Notes under the pieces: model-generated
The model's database searches: none
Seen by the model: the letters and a program-made list of their open reading frames with translations, nothing else
What the model was told of the DNA's origin: nothing
Made by a program: the position numbers and the translations under genes
Part shown: positions 1-6,727 of the stretch, piece by piece
How the letters are laid out: each line of letters starts with the position of its first letter
Position numbering within the stretch: position 1 is the first letter of the stretch
Assembly: GCA_948479395.1 (NCBI GenBank)
Contig: CAOLUI010000030.1
Location: 1-13,660 of the forward strand
Length of the DNA stretch: 13,660 bases
From: an uncultured Bacilli bacterium
GTDB taxonomy: Bacteria; Bacillota_I; Bacilli_A; RF39; UBA660
Direction: 5' to 3'

Positions 1-55
1 GGGTTAGGAGGGTTTTCTTTAGTTTTTTATTCTTCTTAAAACTTTTTAATTTCAT
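1..55 (-). CDS. N-terminal fragment of a surface-protein paralogue (runs off window)
   Basis: Only the first 18 codons are present. They read MKLKSFKKNKKLKKTLLT, which matches the first residues of the larger surface protein starting at 11571 (MKLKSFKKNKKLKTTLLS) almost exactly. The lysine-rich start followed by the beginning of a hydrophobic stretch suggests a membrane-anchored protein with its N-terminus inside the cell. A GAGGGA ribosome binding site lies just upstream of the ATG, as in the other copy, and a good promoter lies at 82-110. The family is seen three times in the window. Function is unknown to me. Confidence 0.75.
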   Translation of the reverse strand, partial: MKLKSFKKNKKLKKTLLT

Positions 56-81
56 TTTGTTTCCCTCTTTCTATTATTTCA

Positions 82-110
82 ATTATAGCATTTATCTTTT
101 TTCTTAACAA
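82..110 (-). promoter_or_regulatory. Sigma-A type promoter for the surface-protein paralogue
   Basis: Read on the minus strand, a TTGTTA -35 box (105-110) and a TATAAT -10 box (82-87) are separated by 17 bases. The -10 is preceded by TGC, giving an extended -10. It lies about 27 bases upstream of the ATG at 55 and just after the rpmA terminator, so the paralogue has its own transcription unit. Confidence 0.7.
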
Positions 111-133
111 CACAATTCTTTAATAAATTTCCT

Positions 134-164
134 AAATAAAAAACGCTTACTTTTTGTAAACGCT
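134..164 (-). terminator. Intrinsic terminator of the rplU-prp-rpmA operon
   Basis: On the minus strand AGCGTTTAC (156-164) pairs with GTAAGCGTT (142-150) around an AAAAA loop, with two G-U pairs, followed by TTTTTATTT. The rpmA stop codon (147-149) lies inside the 3' arm, so the hairpin starts within the coding sequence. The direct repeat AACGCTTACTTT around 142-170 is a by-product of this arrangement. Confidence 0.7.
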
Positions 165-431
165 TACTTTCTTTTTATTTCTTCCTAATCTTTCAAATTT
201 TACTACTCCATCAATAGTGGCAAATAAAGTATGATCTTTACCCATACCTACATTATTCCCAGGATAAATCTTTGTTCCTCTTTGACGATAAATAATAGAT
301 CCAGCATTAGCAAATTGTCCATCTGCCAATTTAGCTCCTAATCTACGTCCTCGAGAATCTCTACCATTATCAGTAGAAGATTGTCCTTTTTTATGAGCAA
401 AACGTTGAAGATCAAAAATATAATTTATCAT
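147..431 (-). CDS. rpmA: 50S ribosomal protein L27, with Prp-cleaved N-terminal extension
   Basis: This is ribosomal protein L27 of the large subunit, whose N-terminus reaches the peptidyl-transferase centre. The 94-residue length and the blocks AHKKGQSSTDNGRDS, RQRGTKIYPGNNVGMGKDHT and FATIDGVVKFE are diagnostic. Residues 1-11 (MINYIFDLQRF) precede the AHKKG at which other bacteria begin, so this is the Bacillota form with an extension that must be removed before it can function. The extension differs from the usual LNLQFF, with Arg at the position before the final Phe. The start codon overlaps the stop of prp (ATGA, 428-431), so the two are probably translationally coupled, and an AAGGAGA site lies upstream inside prp. 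A terminator overlaps its stop codon. Confidence 0.97.
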   Translation of the reverse strand: MINYIFDLQRFAHKKGQSSTDNGRDSRGRRLGAKLADGQFANAGSIIYRQRGTKIYPGNNVGMGKDHTLFATIDGVVKFERLGRNKKKVSVYKK

Positions 432-742
432 ATGTTTTTCTCCTTTGTTTTAATCTTTAAATTATTTTTATATTGTTTTTCAATTCCTTCTAAAAGACTC
501 AACATATTAAAAAGTAATTTATTTGTTATTTCATCATTTTCCAAAACTTTTATTTCCAAAAGTTTACCATTATCACTTACCTCAATCGTTTTCTTAAAAC
601 ACAAAATTCCATTAATTGAAGTTGTAACAATACTAGATACTGCTGCACAAACAATATCCTTACCATATACATCATAATTAGCATGTCCTGATATAGATAT
701 CTTTTTAATATCAGAATTCTTTAGAACCTCTATTTTTATCAT
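428..742 (-). CDS. prp: Prp, cysteine protease that processes ribosomal protein L27
   Basis: Prp (YsxB family, 104 residues, normal length) is the cysteine protease that cuts the N-terminal extension from L27. The signature GHANYDVYGKDIVCAAVS contains the catalytic dyad His20 and Cys32, spaced as in the family. It lies between rplU and rpmA, its conserved position in Bacillota, two bases after the rplU stop, and overlaps the rpmA start by four bases. No clear ribosome binding site precedes its ATG, so translation probably depends on ribosomes finishing rplU. The lysine/asparagine-rich C-terminal tail after about residue 90 is not expected to be catalytic. Confidence 0.93.
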   Translation of the reverse strand: MIKIEVLKNSDIKKISISGHANYDVYGKDIVCAAVSSIVTTSINGILCFKKTIEVSDNGKLLEIKVLENDEITNKLLFNMLSLLEGIEKQYKNNLKIKTKEKNI

Positions 743-744
743 AA

Positions 745-1047
745 TTATTTAACTGCTATTTTTTTAACAACTAATTTCGTATAAGGTTGACGATGCCCTT
801 TTCTATTACGATATTTCTTCTTCGGCTTATATTTAAAAACAATAATCTTTTTTTGCTTCCCGTGTTTTTCAACATTACAAATAACTTTAGCTCCATCTAA
901 ATATGGTGATCCAGCTTTACCATTTGCAAATAAAACCTTAGAAAACTCTACATCACTACCAACTTCAGCCTCTAATTTTTCAACATAAATTATATCGCCT
1001 TCATTAACATAATATTGTTTTCCACCTGATTCGAATATAGCTTTCAT
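745..1047 (-). CDS. rplU: 50S ribosomal protein L21
   Basis: Ribosomal protein L21 binds 23S rRNA in the large subunit. The 100-residue length, the start MKAIFESGGKQYYVNEGD and the C-terminal basic block KYKPKKKYRNRKGHRQPYT, which contacts rRNA, are typical. A strong AAGGAGG site sits seven bases before the ATG. It is first in the rplU-prp-rpmA operon. The operon has its own promoter at 1149-1177 and a structured leader at 1061-1149, which suggests autogenous control by L21. Confidence 0.97.
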   Translation of the reverse strand: MKAIFESGGKQYYVNEGDIIYVEKLEAEVGSDVEFSKVLFANGKAGSPYLDGAKVICNVEKHGKQKKIIVFKYKPKKKYRNRKGHRQPYTKLVVKKIAVK

Positions 1048-1060
1048 TTCATACCTCCTT

Positions 1061-1149
1061 CTTTTTTAAGACGCACTGTAAAAGGCACTAAAAAGTTTTT
1101 AACCCTTTCCATGTGGTTTTTTTAGAAAGCCCTTAATGGACGCCTTAAA
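1061..1149 (-). ncRNA. L21 leader (cis-regulatory RNA upstream of rplU)
   Basis: The 100-base leader between the promoter and rplU folds back on itself. On the minus strand TTTAAGGCGT (1140-1149) pairs with GCGTCTTAAA (1065-1074), two of the ten pairs being G-U. Inside, CTTTC can pair with GGAAAG, or CTAAAAA with TTTTTAG. The outer stem ends just before the AAGGAGG site. Position and shape fit the known L21 leader of Bacillota, thought to mediate feedback by L21. The call rests on position and base pairing, not on a covariance-model score. Confidence 0.75.
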
Positions 1150-1177
1150 TTCTATCAAAAATGTGAGTTAATGTCAA
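1149..1177 (-). promoter_or_regulatory. Sigma-A promoter of rplU-prp-rpmA, embedded in the end of spoIVFB
   Basis: A consensus TTGACA -35 (1172-1177) and a TAGAAT -10 (1149-1154) are separated by exactly 17 bases, and TGA precedes the -10, giving an extended element. The -35 and spacer overlap the last seven codons and the stop of spoIVFB. This lets ribosomal protein genes be transcribed independently of the sporulation genes upstream. Confidence 0.85.
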
Positions 1178-1934
1178 ATTTTCTTCCTAACAATTCCTTT
1201 TCTGAAATATATCTTTTTTGCGCATAAAAATAATGATAAGTATCTTTTTTTAATAAGTACAAATTTTCTTTTGTTTCATTCTTAATTTTATGATAAGGAA
1301 AAACATACATAAAACGTTCTAAAAAAAATTTATTTAAATAAACTTTTTCCTCTTTTATTAAATTATAGATTTTAACTAGCAAAAAACTTATAATCACATA
1401 ATTGTTTAAATTAAATTTAATATTAATTAAAAGAAAAATGCCTAGAAAAACTATAGACATAAAATTGATTATTTTCTGTGCTTTATAATAAGAACAAAAA
1501 CTCTCTAATATTAATTTAAATAATTCTCCCCCATCTAAAGGTCTTATAGGTAAAAGATTAAATACTAAAATAGATAGATTATATGTCTTAAATAAATTAT
1601 AAGTTTGATTACTAATAAAAAAATTTTGCTCTAAAAAATAAAAAATTACTAATAAAAAAAATTGAAATAAAACTCCCCCTATATAAATAAACATATCTTG
1701 TTTAATAGGAGTATTTATATATTTATAACTTTTAGTAAACCCTCCAAAAGGAAAAATTTCCACACTCTCTATTTCATATTTAAATAATTTCAAAAAAAAT
1801 ATATGTCCTAATTCATGAACAATAACAATCAAAAAAATTAAAATAATATTTTTAATATGACCTGTTAAAACAAACGTTAAAAAAAGCAGATAAGTAATAG
1901 CATTAATTTTAAATTTAGGAAATATATTTGTCAT
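1155..1934 (-). CDS. spoIVFB: SpoIVFB, intramembrane metalloprotease that activates pro-sigma-K
   Basis: SpoIVFB is the M50 site-2 protease that cleaves pro-sigma-K in the forespore outer membrane. The zinc site HELGH (His40, His44 from this start) lies in a membrane helix preceded by TGHIKNIILIFLIVIV, and the third ligand Asp134 lies in LLPIRPLDGG. PFGGF is also conserved. Several hydrophobic segments fill residues 10-180, and a roughly 80-residue cytosolic tail corresponds to the CBS-like region. The ATG at 1934 is preferred: the longer reading begins at a TTG two codons upstream with no better binding site. It overlaps spoIVFA by 20 bases, as expected of a tightly coupled pair. The stop is inside the rplU promoter. 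Confidence 0.93.
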   Translation of the reverse strand: MTNIFPKFKINAITYLLFLTFVLTGHIKNIILIFLIVIVHELGHIFFLKLFKYEIESVEIFPFGGFTKSYKYINTPIKQDMFIYIGGVLFQFFLLVIFYFLEQNFFISNQTYNLFKTYNLSILVFNLLPIRPLDGGELFKLILESFCSYYKAQKIINFMSIVFLGIFLLINIKFNLNNYVIISFLLVKIYNLIKEEKVYLNKFFLERFMYVFPYHKIKNETKENLYLLKKDTYHYFYAQKRYISEKELLGRKFDINSHF

Positions 1935-2529
1935 ATCCAATAAATTCGCCCTGTTCCATAAAGGTTAAAACTATTTTTTTATCTTTCACTTCCCCTAAAA
2001 TAGCATCTTTTTCCACATAATCATACATCGTCACATTAACATTTGTTAAATTCGAATACCAAATATCCACTCCATCTATCCCTTGAACAATTACTGTTTC
2101 TCCATAATTTTCCTTAACTCCTGCAAAAACAACGATTCCACTTTCTATATAAGAAATCACATCCGCATCAACCTTTCCCTGAAAAGAATTTCCTAAAGGT
2201 TCTAAATTACTTAAAATTGATGCTTCATTATTAAAAACTGGTGCTGAAGTATTTACTGGAGGTACAATTTCCCCAAAATACTTAGTATATAACTCATTTA
2301 TTTTAGTAAAAGCTAAAGTATTATTAAATAATTTATCTTTAAAAAATAATAAATTTTCATCTTTTAAATTTACAAAAATAGAACAGGCCAAAACTAAAAT
2401 TACACTAATTAAAGTACGTGTAAATAAATTAGAAATATAATTGCTAGGCTTTTTTCTATTATTATGACTTACAGTTAAATTTCTTTTACTTTTAATACGA
2501 TTTTGCACTTCAATTATCGCTGAATTCAT
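1915..2529 (-). CDS. spoIVFA: SpoIVFA, membrane regulator of SpoIVFB
   Basis: SpoIVFA anchors and inhibits SpoIVFB until it is cleaved by SpoIVB. The protein has a basic cytosolic N-terminus, one membrane segment (FTRTLISVILVLACSIF, about residues 36-52), a linker, and a C-terminal LytM/M23-like fold (about 115-204) with the pattern GIVVFAGVKENYGETVIVQG. The metal ligands of true M23 peptidases are absent (YSNL stands where YxHL would be), as expected of a non-catalytic regulator. At 204 residues it is shorter than the B. subtilis protein. The ATG at 2529 is preferred over the in-frame GTG at 2538, because that GTG is part of the AGGTGA ribosome binding site. A CATATAAT stretch at 2546-2553 could be a -10 for a sporulation or vegetative sigma factor, but no convincing -35 accompanies it. 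Confidence 0.85.
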   Translation of the reverse strand: MNSAIIEVQNRIKSKRNLTVSHNNRKKPSNYISNLFTRTLISVILVLACSIFVNLKDENLLFFKDKLFNNTLAFTKINELYTKYFGEIVPPVNTSAPVFNNEASILSNLEPLGNSFQGKVDADVISYIESGIVVFAGVKENYGETVIVQGIDGVDIWYSNLTNVNVTMYDYVEKDAILGEVKDKKIVLTFMEQGEFIGYDKYIS

Positions 2530-2554
2530 TTTAATCACCTATAAAATTATATGA

Positions 2555-2926
2555 CTAATAATAAAATATAACACCCATAAGTAAAATTAGAAAATTAAAA
2601 AACAATCCATATAAATATAAATTATCTCCTTTAAAAATAACTAAACTAAAAAACCAAAAAGATAAAGTTACAATACCAAAGCGAATTAAAAAAACTTTTA
2701 AATCAGCAAGTGAACCCTTTAATTTTCTTGTCATAAAATAAAAATAAATTAACATAATTGGAAAAACTAAAAAAGTATGTAGAATAAAAATATCCCATAA
2801 AACACCTACAATTATTAAATAAATAAAAGATATTTTTTTTTGAAAAAAAGTTAGTAAAAAGAAACAAGTAGATAAAAAAGTGTAATTATAAAAAAATAAA
2901 TCTAAAAAGAGCCAAAAAATAATCAT
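2555..2926 (-). CDS. mreD: MreD, rod-shape determining membrane protein
   Basis: MreD is a small multi-span membrane protein of the elongasome that works with MreC. This 123-residue protein is almost wholly hydrophobic, with about four to five membrane segments, and has the typical YLIIVGVLWDIFILHTF segment (Gly-x-x-x-Asp in a helix). It is somewhat shorter than the common 160-170 residues. It starts with ATG in an ATGA overlap with the mreC stop and has a GAGGTGA site. Identification rests mainly on position after mreC and before spoIVFA, since MreD sequences diverge widely. Confidence 0.82.
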   Translation of the reverse strand: MIIFWLFLDLFFYNYTFLSTCFFLLTFFQKKISFIYLIIVGVLWDIFILHTFLVFPIMLIYFYFMTRKLKGSLADLKVFLIRFGIVTLSFWFFSLVIFKGDNLYLYGLFFNFLILLMGVIFYY

Positions 2927-3585
2927 TCTTCACCTCGTAAATCAGTAATTATACCCAAATAAGTTACATTATTAAAATCAACTTTCGATTCTACTTCTAA
3001 AATTTGTTCAATCTCATACTTATCATAATTAATATTTTTAATAATACCAATATAAACATTTTCTGGATGAATTGAAATATCACTTGTCGTTACTGGACTT
3101 CCTTTTTTAATATTTACTTTATTATTTATCCCCTCAATAACTAATTTTTTATCTTTATATTTTAATATTCCATAAGCATTATCAATTTTAACCGATAAGC
3201 TTAAATTATCATTATTTAAAAGTTCAACCACACTACTATTTTCATTAACTTTTTTCACAACTCCTACTAAACCCTTTTGATTAATAATCAAATTATTTTC
3301 TTTTATATTTTGCTTCTTTCCTTTATATATCGTAATTTCATTTTTATAATGGTATAAATCTTTAAAAAGAACTTTTGAATATTCTATTTTATAATCTAAA
3401 TAATCATTAAAATTATAACTAGTTTTTAATAACTCTTCTTTCTTTTTTAAAGTTTCTTCTTTGGCTTTATAAATTTCATTGGCTATAAATTCAAACTCCA
3501 TATTCTTCCTAGGTAAATAAAAATTTTCTCCTAAATAAAATAAAACTATTATAATTAATCCTAATAAAAATCTTTTTTTTAGCAT
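2923..3585 (-). CDS. mreC: MreC, rod-shape determining protein
   Basis: MreC is the scaffold of the elongasome, facing the outside of the membrane. The protein has an N-terminal membrane anchor (about residues 5-20), a coiled coil rich in Lys and Glu (about 30-75), and the beta-barrel domain with INQKGLVGVVKKVNENSSVV and KGSPVTTSDISIHPENVYIG. The start is taken as the ATG at 3585, giving 220 residues. The in-frame GTG at 3594 falls within the AAAGGTGG binding site. MreB, normally encoded just upstream, is missing here: only 41 bases separate mreC from radC. Those bases carry a TATAAT (minus strand) a few bases before the binding site, a possible separate promoter with a weak -35. Confidence 0.92.
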   Translation of the reverse strand: MLKKRFLLGLIIIVLFYLGENFYLPRKNMEFEFIANEIYKAKEETLKKKEELLKTSYNFNDYLDYKIEYSKVLFKDLYHYKNEITIYKGKKQNIKENNLIINQKGLVGVVKKVNENSSVVELLNNDNLSLSVKIDNAYGILKYKDKKLVIEGINNKVNIKKGSPVTTSDISIHPENVYIGIIKNINYDKYEIEQILEVESKVDFNNVTYLGIITDLRGEE

Positions 3586-3626
3586 TTTTCCCACCTTTAA
3601 TTATATTATGGCTTATTTTTGCCAAA

Positions 3627-4307
3627 TTAAAGCATTTGATGATCAAAAAAACTAAAAAAATCTGTCTCTCCCATTATAATATGATCTATTAAAGGAATTT
3701 TTAATAACTCTCCTGCTTTTTTAATCTCTTCTGTAAACAAAATATCCTCTTTACTTGGCGTTGGATCATTAGAAGGATGATTATGAATTAAAATTATTTT
3801 TATAGCACTATATTTTAAAGCATAATGAAATATTTCTCTCGGATGCGTCAAACTTTTATTTTGGGTACCAATAAAAATTGTTTTATCAGTAATTATTTCA
3901 TTCTTGCTATTTAAAAATAAAACAATTAGTTTTTCTTGTTTTAATCCAAGCATTTTTCTTTGAAAAATTTGAAAAACATCAGCCCCACTCTTAATTTTCA
4001 ATTTATCTTCTGCAAAATAAGAAGAGACTCTTTTTCCAAGTTCTATCGCCGCAATTAAAGTAATAGCCTTTGCTTCTTTTATTCCCTTTATTTTCATTAA
4101 ATTTTGAATTGTTATGGTATTCAAATCTCCTATATTTTCTAAGGTTTTTACGAGCTCAATAGAAACATCTTTAACCGATCTATTTTTACTTCCTGTCTTT
4201 AAAATAATCGCAATTAATTCCTCATTAGATAAACTATCTTTTCCCTTACTTTTCAACTTTTCACGAGGTCTTTCATCCTCTGGTAAATCCTTAATTTTAT
4301 AATTCAT
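3627..4307 (-). CDS. radC: RadC family protein (UPF0758, JAMM-fold)
   Basis: The 226-residue protein has the standard RadC arrangement. An N-terminal helix-hairpin-helix region (LMKIKGIKEAKAITLIAAIELGKR is its core, about residues 70-93) is followed by the MPN/JAMM domain (about 105-225). The metal-binding motif is complete: Glu158, then HNHPSNDPTPSKED with His175, His177, Ser179 and Asp188. The cellular role of RadC is unsettled; the old link to DNA repair is doubtful, and a metal-dependent hydrolase is inferred. It overlaps the upstream SPOR-domain gene by 11 bases. Its place just before mreC (mreB in most relatives) is conserved in Bacillota. Confidence 0.95.
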   Translation of the reverse strand: MNYKIKDLPEDERPREKLKSKGKDSLSNEELIAIILKTGSKNRSVKDVSIELVKTLENIGDLNTITIQNLMKIKGIKEAKAITLIAAIELGKRVSSYFAEDKLKIKSGADVFQIFQRKMLGLKQEKLIVLFLNSKNEIITDKTIFIGTQNKSLTHPREIFHYALKYSAIKIILIHNHPSNDPTPSKEDILFTEEIKKAGELLKIPLIDHIIMGETDFFSFFDHQML

Positions 4308-4719
4308 CAGGTAAAATTCCCAACATTTGTTTTATAACTTCCTTTTGATTTTCTTTTGCTGTTTCTCTTAATAATCTATCAAACTTTAAAATATTAGCAT
4401 AAACATCATCCGTTAAAGATATTTCTTTTACATAATAATAATCATTATCTCCCAATATTTCTTTTAATAAGTCACTATTTTCTCCTGTAATTCCAATAAA
4501 AAGGCGATAAACATCTTTATCTTTTACTATTTTGGCATTTTGATAACTTTTTTGCATATTTAACGCATTATTATAATTCTTAAAAACTCCTACTTGAAAA
4601 GCATAAACAAGAGGTTTACTCTTAGCTTCAGCTTTATTCTTCACGTTTAAGAAAAACATTCCGGCTAAAATTCCCCCTACTAAACAAGAAAAAATAATCA
4701 CTTTTAAACTCTGCTTCAT
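4297..4719 (-). CDS. SPOR-domain membrane protein, positional counterpart of SpoIIB
   Basis: The 140-residue protein has a short cytosolic start, one membrane segment (KVIIFSCLVGGILAGMFFL, about residues 6-24) and an outward SPOR domain (about 39-105) containing YAFQVGVFKNYNNALNMQKS and VYRLFIGIT. SPOR domains bind denuded septal peptidoglycan. The C-terminal 30 residues are charged helix. In B. subtilis the gene in this position relative to radC and mre is spoIIB, a SPOR protein of the sporulation septum and engulfment, so I infer a shortened SpoIIB-like role. The sequence alone only supports membrane anchor plus SPOR. The TTGGTGATTTTAGATG start region gives a GGTGA binding site, and the gene overlaps radC by 11 bases. 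Confidence 0.7.
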   Translation of the reverse strand: MKQSLKVIIFSCLVGGILAGMFFLNVKNKAEAKSKPLVYAFQVGVFKNYNNALNMQKSYQNAKIVKDKDVYRLFIGITGENSDLLKEILGDNDYYYVKEISLTDDVYANILKFDRLLRETAKENQKEVIKQMLGILPDEL

Positions 4720-4765
4720 CTAAAATCACCAAAATTAGTTTATAAAATTAGCATCAAAAAAAATG

Positions 4766-5629
4766 TCATTTTTTGGCTAATAAACTGACATCTTTTAAAT
4801 TTCTTTTTAAAGAGAATAATAAATGATAGCTCTCATTTTCCATAACATTTTCAGTTCGTTCCTCTATCTCCATTATAATTCTAGCTAAATCTATTTGTTC
4901 TAATCTTTCTAAATATTCTCTTAATAATTCAACATGTTTTCGATCGGCCTTTTTTAAAAAATTCTTAATCACCCTAAAAGGTCTCGCATCTTCCACTGGT
5001 TCATAGTATTTTTCTAAAAAATGATAAGTTAAAGCACTCCATCCCGATTCATTATATACATCAATATCTCCATAATAAGCTAAATCATAAAAAGGGGATA
5101 AATTTAATTGTTGTCTTTCTTCATCATATTGAATTTCTATATTTCGACTTTGTAAATCTCCATTACCCAAAATTATTTGAATAATAAACTGCAAAAGTAA
5201 ATCCTCCTCCAGTTTTTCATTATAAAGCCAATTTCGTTCTTGACAATACTTTCTAATTATTCCTGGTAAATTTTCCAAATTATATAATTTTTTTTGCTCT
5301 CTTCGACGTTCTAAAATCGTATCTTCCTTTATATATTTAGCAAGTACTTCTTCTACTGTCACTGTTAGATTACCGACAACATTATAATTTTTCGAAATAA
5401 CTCCTCGTTCATTCCCTAAAACTGCTAAATCATATTCAGCTGCTTTAAGACCTAATTGTTGTAAAAGCTTTGAATAAAATAATTCATTATAGGCTCTCAT
5501 ACCTATTTCTCTCTTAAATAAATATTCATTAACTCCATCGGTATACCAACCATTACTAAAAAATCCCATAATCTCTTTATCCATTTTTTTCAAATTATCT
5601 AAAACATAATATCCTTTTACTTTTTTCAT
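4766..5629 (-). CDS. HipA-like protein kinase, without a HipB partner
   Basis: The 287-residue protein has the motifs of the HipA kinase fold. The candidate ATP lysine is Lys39 in YLFKRE. The catalytic loop LGNGDLQSRNIEI holds Asp158 and Asn163. The metal-binding Asp182 is in LSPFYDLAYYGD, which corresponds to the LSPAYD motif of HipA_C. The N-terminal subdomain found before the kinase core in full HipA (about 440 residues) is missing, so this resembles compact HipA-like kinases. No small HTH antitoxin gene is adjacent, which argues against a standard toxin-antitoxin module. It is 45 bases downstream of spoIVB and 46 bases upstream of the SPOR gene, in the same string of genes. Ser/Thr kinase activity is inferred; the substrate is unknown. 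The binding site is GAGGA. Confidence 0.72.
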   Translation of the reverse strand: MKKVKGYYVLDNLKKMDKEIMGFFSNGWYTDGVNEYLFKREIGMRAYNELFYSKLLQQLGLKAAEYDLAVLGNERGVISKNYNVVGNLTVTVEEVLAKYIKEDTILERRREQKKLYNLENLPGIIRKYCQERNWLYNEKLEEDLLLQFIIQIILGNGDLQSRNIEIQYDEERQQLNLSPFYDLAYYGDIDVYNESGWSALTYHFLEKYYEPVEDARPFRVIKNFLKKADRKHVELLREYLERLEQIDLARIIMEIEERTENVMENESYHLLFSLKRNLKDVSLLAKK

Positions 5630-5647
5630 TTTTCCTCACAAAATAAT

Positions 5648-5656
5648 ATTTTAGCA
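5648..5656 (-). promoter_or_regulatory. Possible extended -10 element before the HipA-like gene
   Basis: TGCTAAAAT on the minus strand has the form of an extended -10 and lies about 20 bases upstream of the ATG at 5629. No recognisable -35 is present at the right distance, so read-through from spoIVB is equally likely. Confidence 0.3.
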
Positions 5657-5674
5657 CAAAAATTAAAAAAAGGC

Positions 5675-6649
5675 TTAATTTTCGCCTTCTTCGAGCATTG
5701 TAGTTATAAATATACCATAACCAGTTCTTACATTATCGACAATAACATGAGTTACTGCTCCAATAACTTTTCCATTTTGAATAATAGGACTACCACTCAT
5801 TCCTTGTACAACTCCCCCCGTTTTATCTAATAACTCTTTGTCTTCAATTTCAAAATAAAGATTTTTTATTTTATTGTATTCATTAATTTTTGTAATATTT
5901 ATCTTAAACTCTTTTATCTCTTTATTATCTAATACCGTTAATATTTTAGCTTCTCCCACTTTAACTTCCTCTTTTTTAGCAACTTCATACATTTTTTTAT
6001 CAGGTAATTCTGCTGTATAATCTCCAAATAAACCATATTGAGTATTCTTAAGTATATTACCAAAGACTTTTGAATTATCTAATTTAGCATGTTTTTCTCC
6101 TGGAGTACCATCAATACTTTTCGTAATCCCTGTAACTATACTATCAAATATTAGGCCTGTTTTCACTTCAATTCTTTTATTAGAATTAGCTTCTATTATT
6201 TCATGGCCTAAAGAGCCAAATTTCTTCGTCTCAGGATCTATATAAGTTAAAGTTCCAATTCCTGTCATACTATCTTTAACATAAAGACCCGTTTTAAAAA
6301 CTCCATCTTTTTCTACCAGCGTTAATTTTGTGTTATAAATCTTGCCATCTCTTTCTAATTCTAAATCTATTTTATTATCTTGAATATGCTTTTCAATTTT
6401 ATTAGTTAACTCATTAATTGAACTAACACTTTCTCCAGCTACTTTCAAAATAATATCTCCAACACTAATATTAGGCTCCGAAACCACTGATTTACCATCT
6501 ATTTTATAAAATCCTACTACTAATACACCTTTACTTTGAATATTAATGCCAATATTTTCTCCTCCAACTATAATTTTATTAGAATAAGCCCAAACATTTA
6601 AAGGGCTTAATAAAAGCATTGTTAAAATAACTAATCTTAATTTTTTCAT
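5675..6649 (-). CDS. spoIVB: SpoIVB, PDZ-containing sporulation signalling serine protease
   Basis: SpoIVB (S55 peptidase) is made in the forespore, secreted into the space between the membranes, and cuts SpoIVFA to release SpoIVFB. The protein has a signal/anchor segment (residues 5-22), a PDZ domain (about 35-112, containing SVGDIILKVAGESVSS) and the S55 domain. The conserved His149 is in FGSLGHEI, and the nucleophile Ser285 is in QGMSGSPIIQNGKVIGAVTH. Asp270 lies 15 residues before the serine, the spacing I recall for the B. subtilis triad. At 324 residues it is shorter than the B. subtilis protein (about 425), mostly by a shorter N-terminal part. It begins the string of genes that contains spoIVFA and spoIVFB, uniting protease, target and effector. 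The binding site is GGTGAT. Confidence 0.94.
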   Translation of the reverse strand: MKKLRLVILTMLLLSPLNVWAYSNKIIVGGENIGINIQSKGVLVVGFYKIDGKSVVSEPNISVGDIILKVAGESVSSINELTNKIEKHIQDNKIDLELERDGKIYNTKLTLVEKDGVFKTGLYVKDSMTGIGTLTYIDPETKKFGSLGHEIIEANSNKRIEVKTGLIFDSIVTGITKSIDGTPGEKHAKLDNSKVFGNILKNTQYGLFGDYTAELPDKKMYEVAKKEEVKVGEAKILTVLDNKEIKEFKINITKINEYNKIKNLYFEIEDKELLDKTGGVVQGMSGSPIIQNGKVIGAVTHVIVDNVRTGYGIFITTMLEEGEN

Positions 6650-6683
6650 ATTATCACCACAATATTATTATTACCTGGCTTCA

Positions 6684-6725
6684 AAATAAAATAAAAACAA
6701 TAATTGGTTATTACCAAATATTGTT
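6684..6725 (-). terminator. Intrinsic terminator of proS
   Basis: On the minus strand the arms at 6713-6725 and 6696-6708 form a 13-bp stem with one mismatch and an AATA loop, then TTTTTATTTT. It begins two bases after the proS stop codon. Confidence 0.8.
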
Positions 6726-6727
6726 AA

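Noticed and set aside
381..677. Open frame on the plus strand opposite prp and rpmA
   Set aside because: It is antisense to two well-identified genes, has no binding site and resembles no protein family.
4114..4302. Plus-strand frame opposite radC
   Set aside because: It is antisense to a complete, motif-bearing radC.
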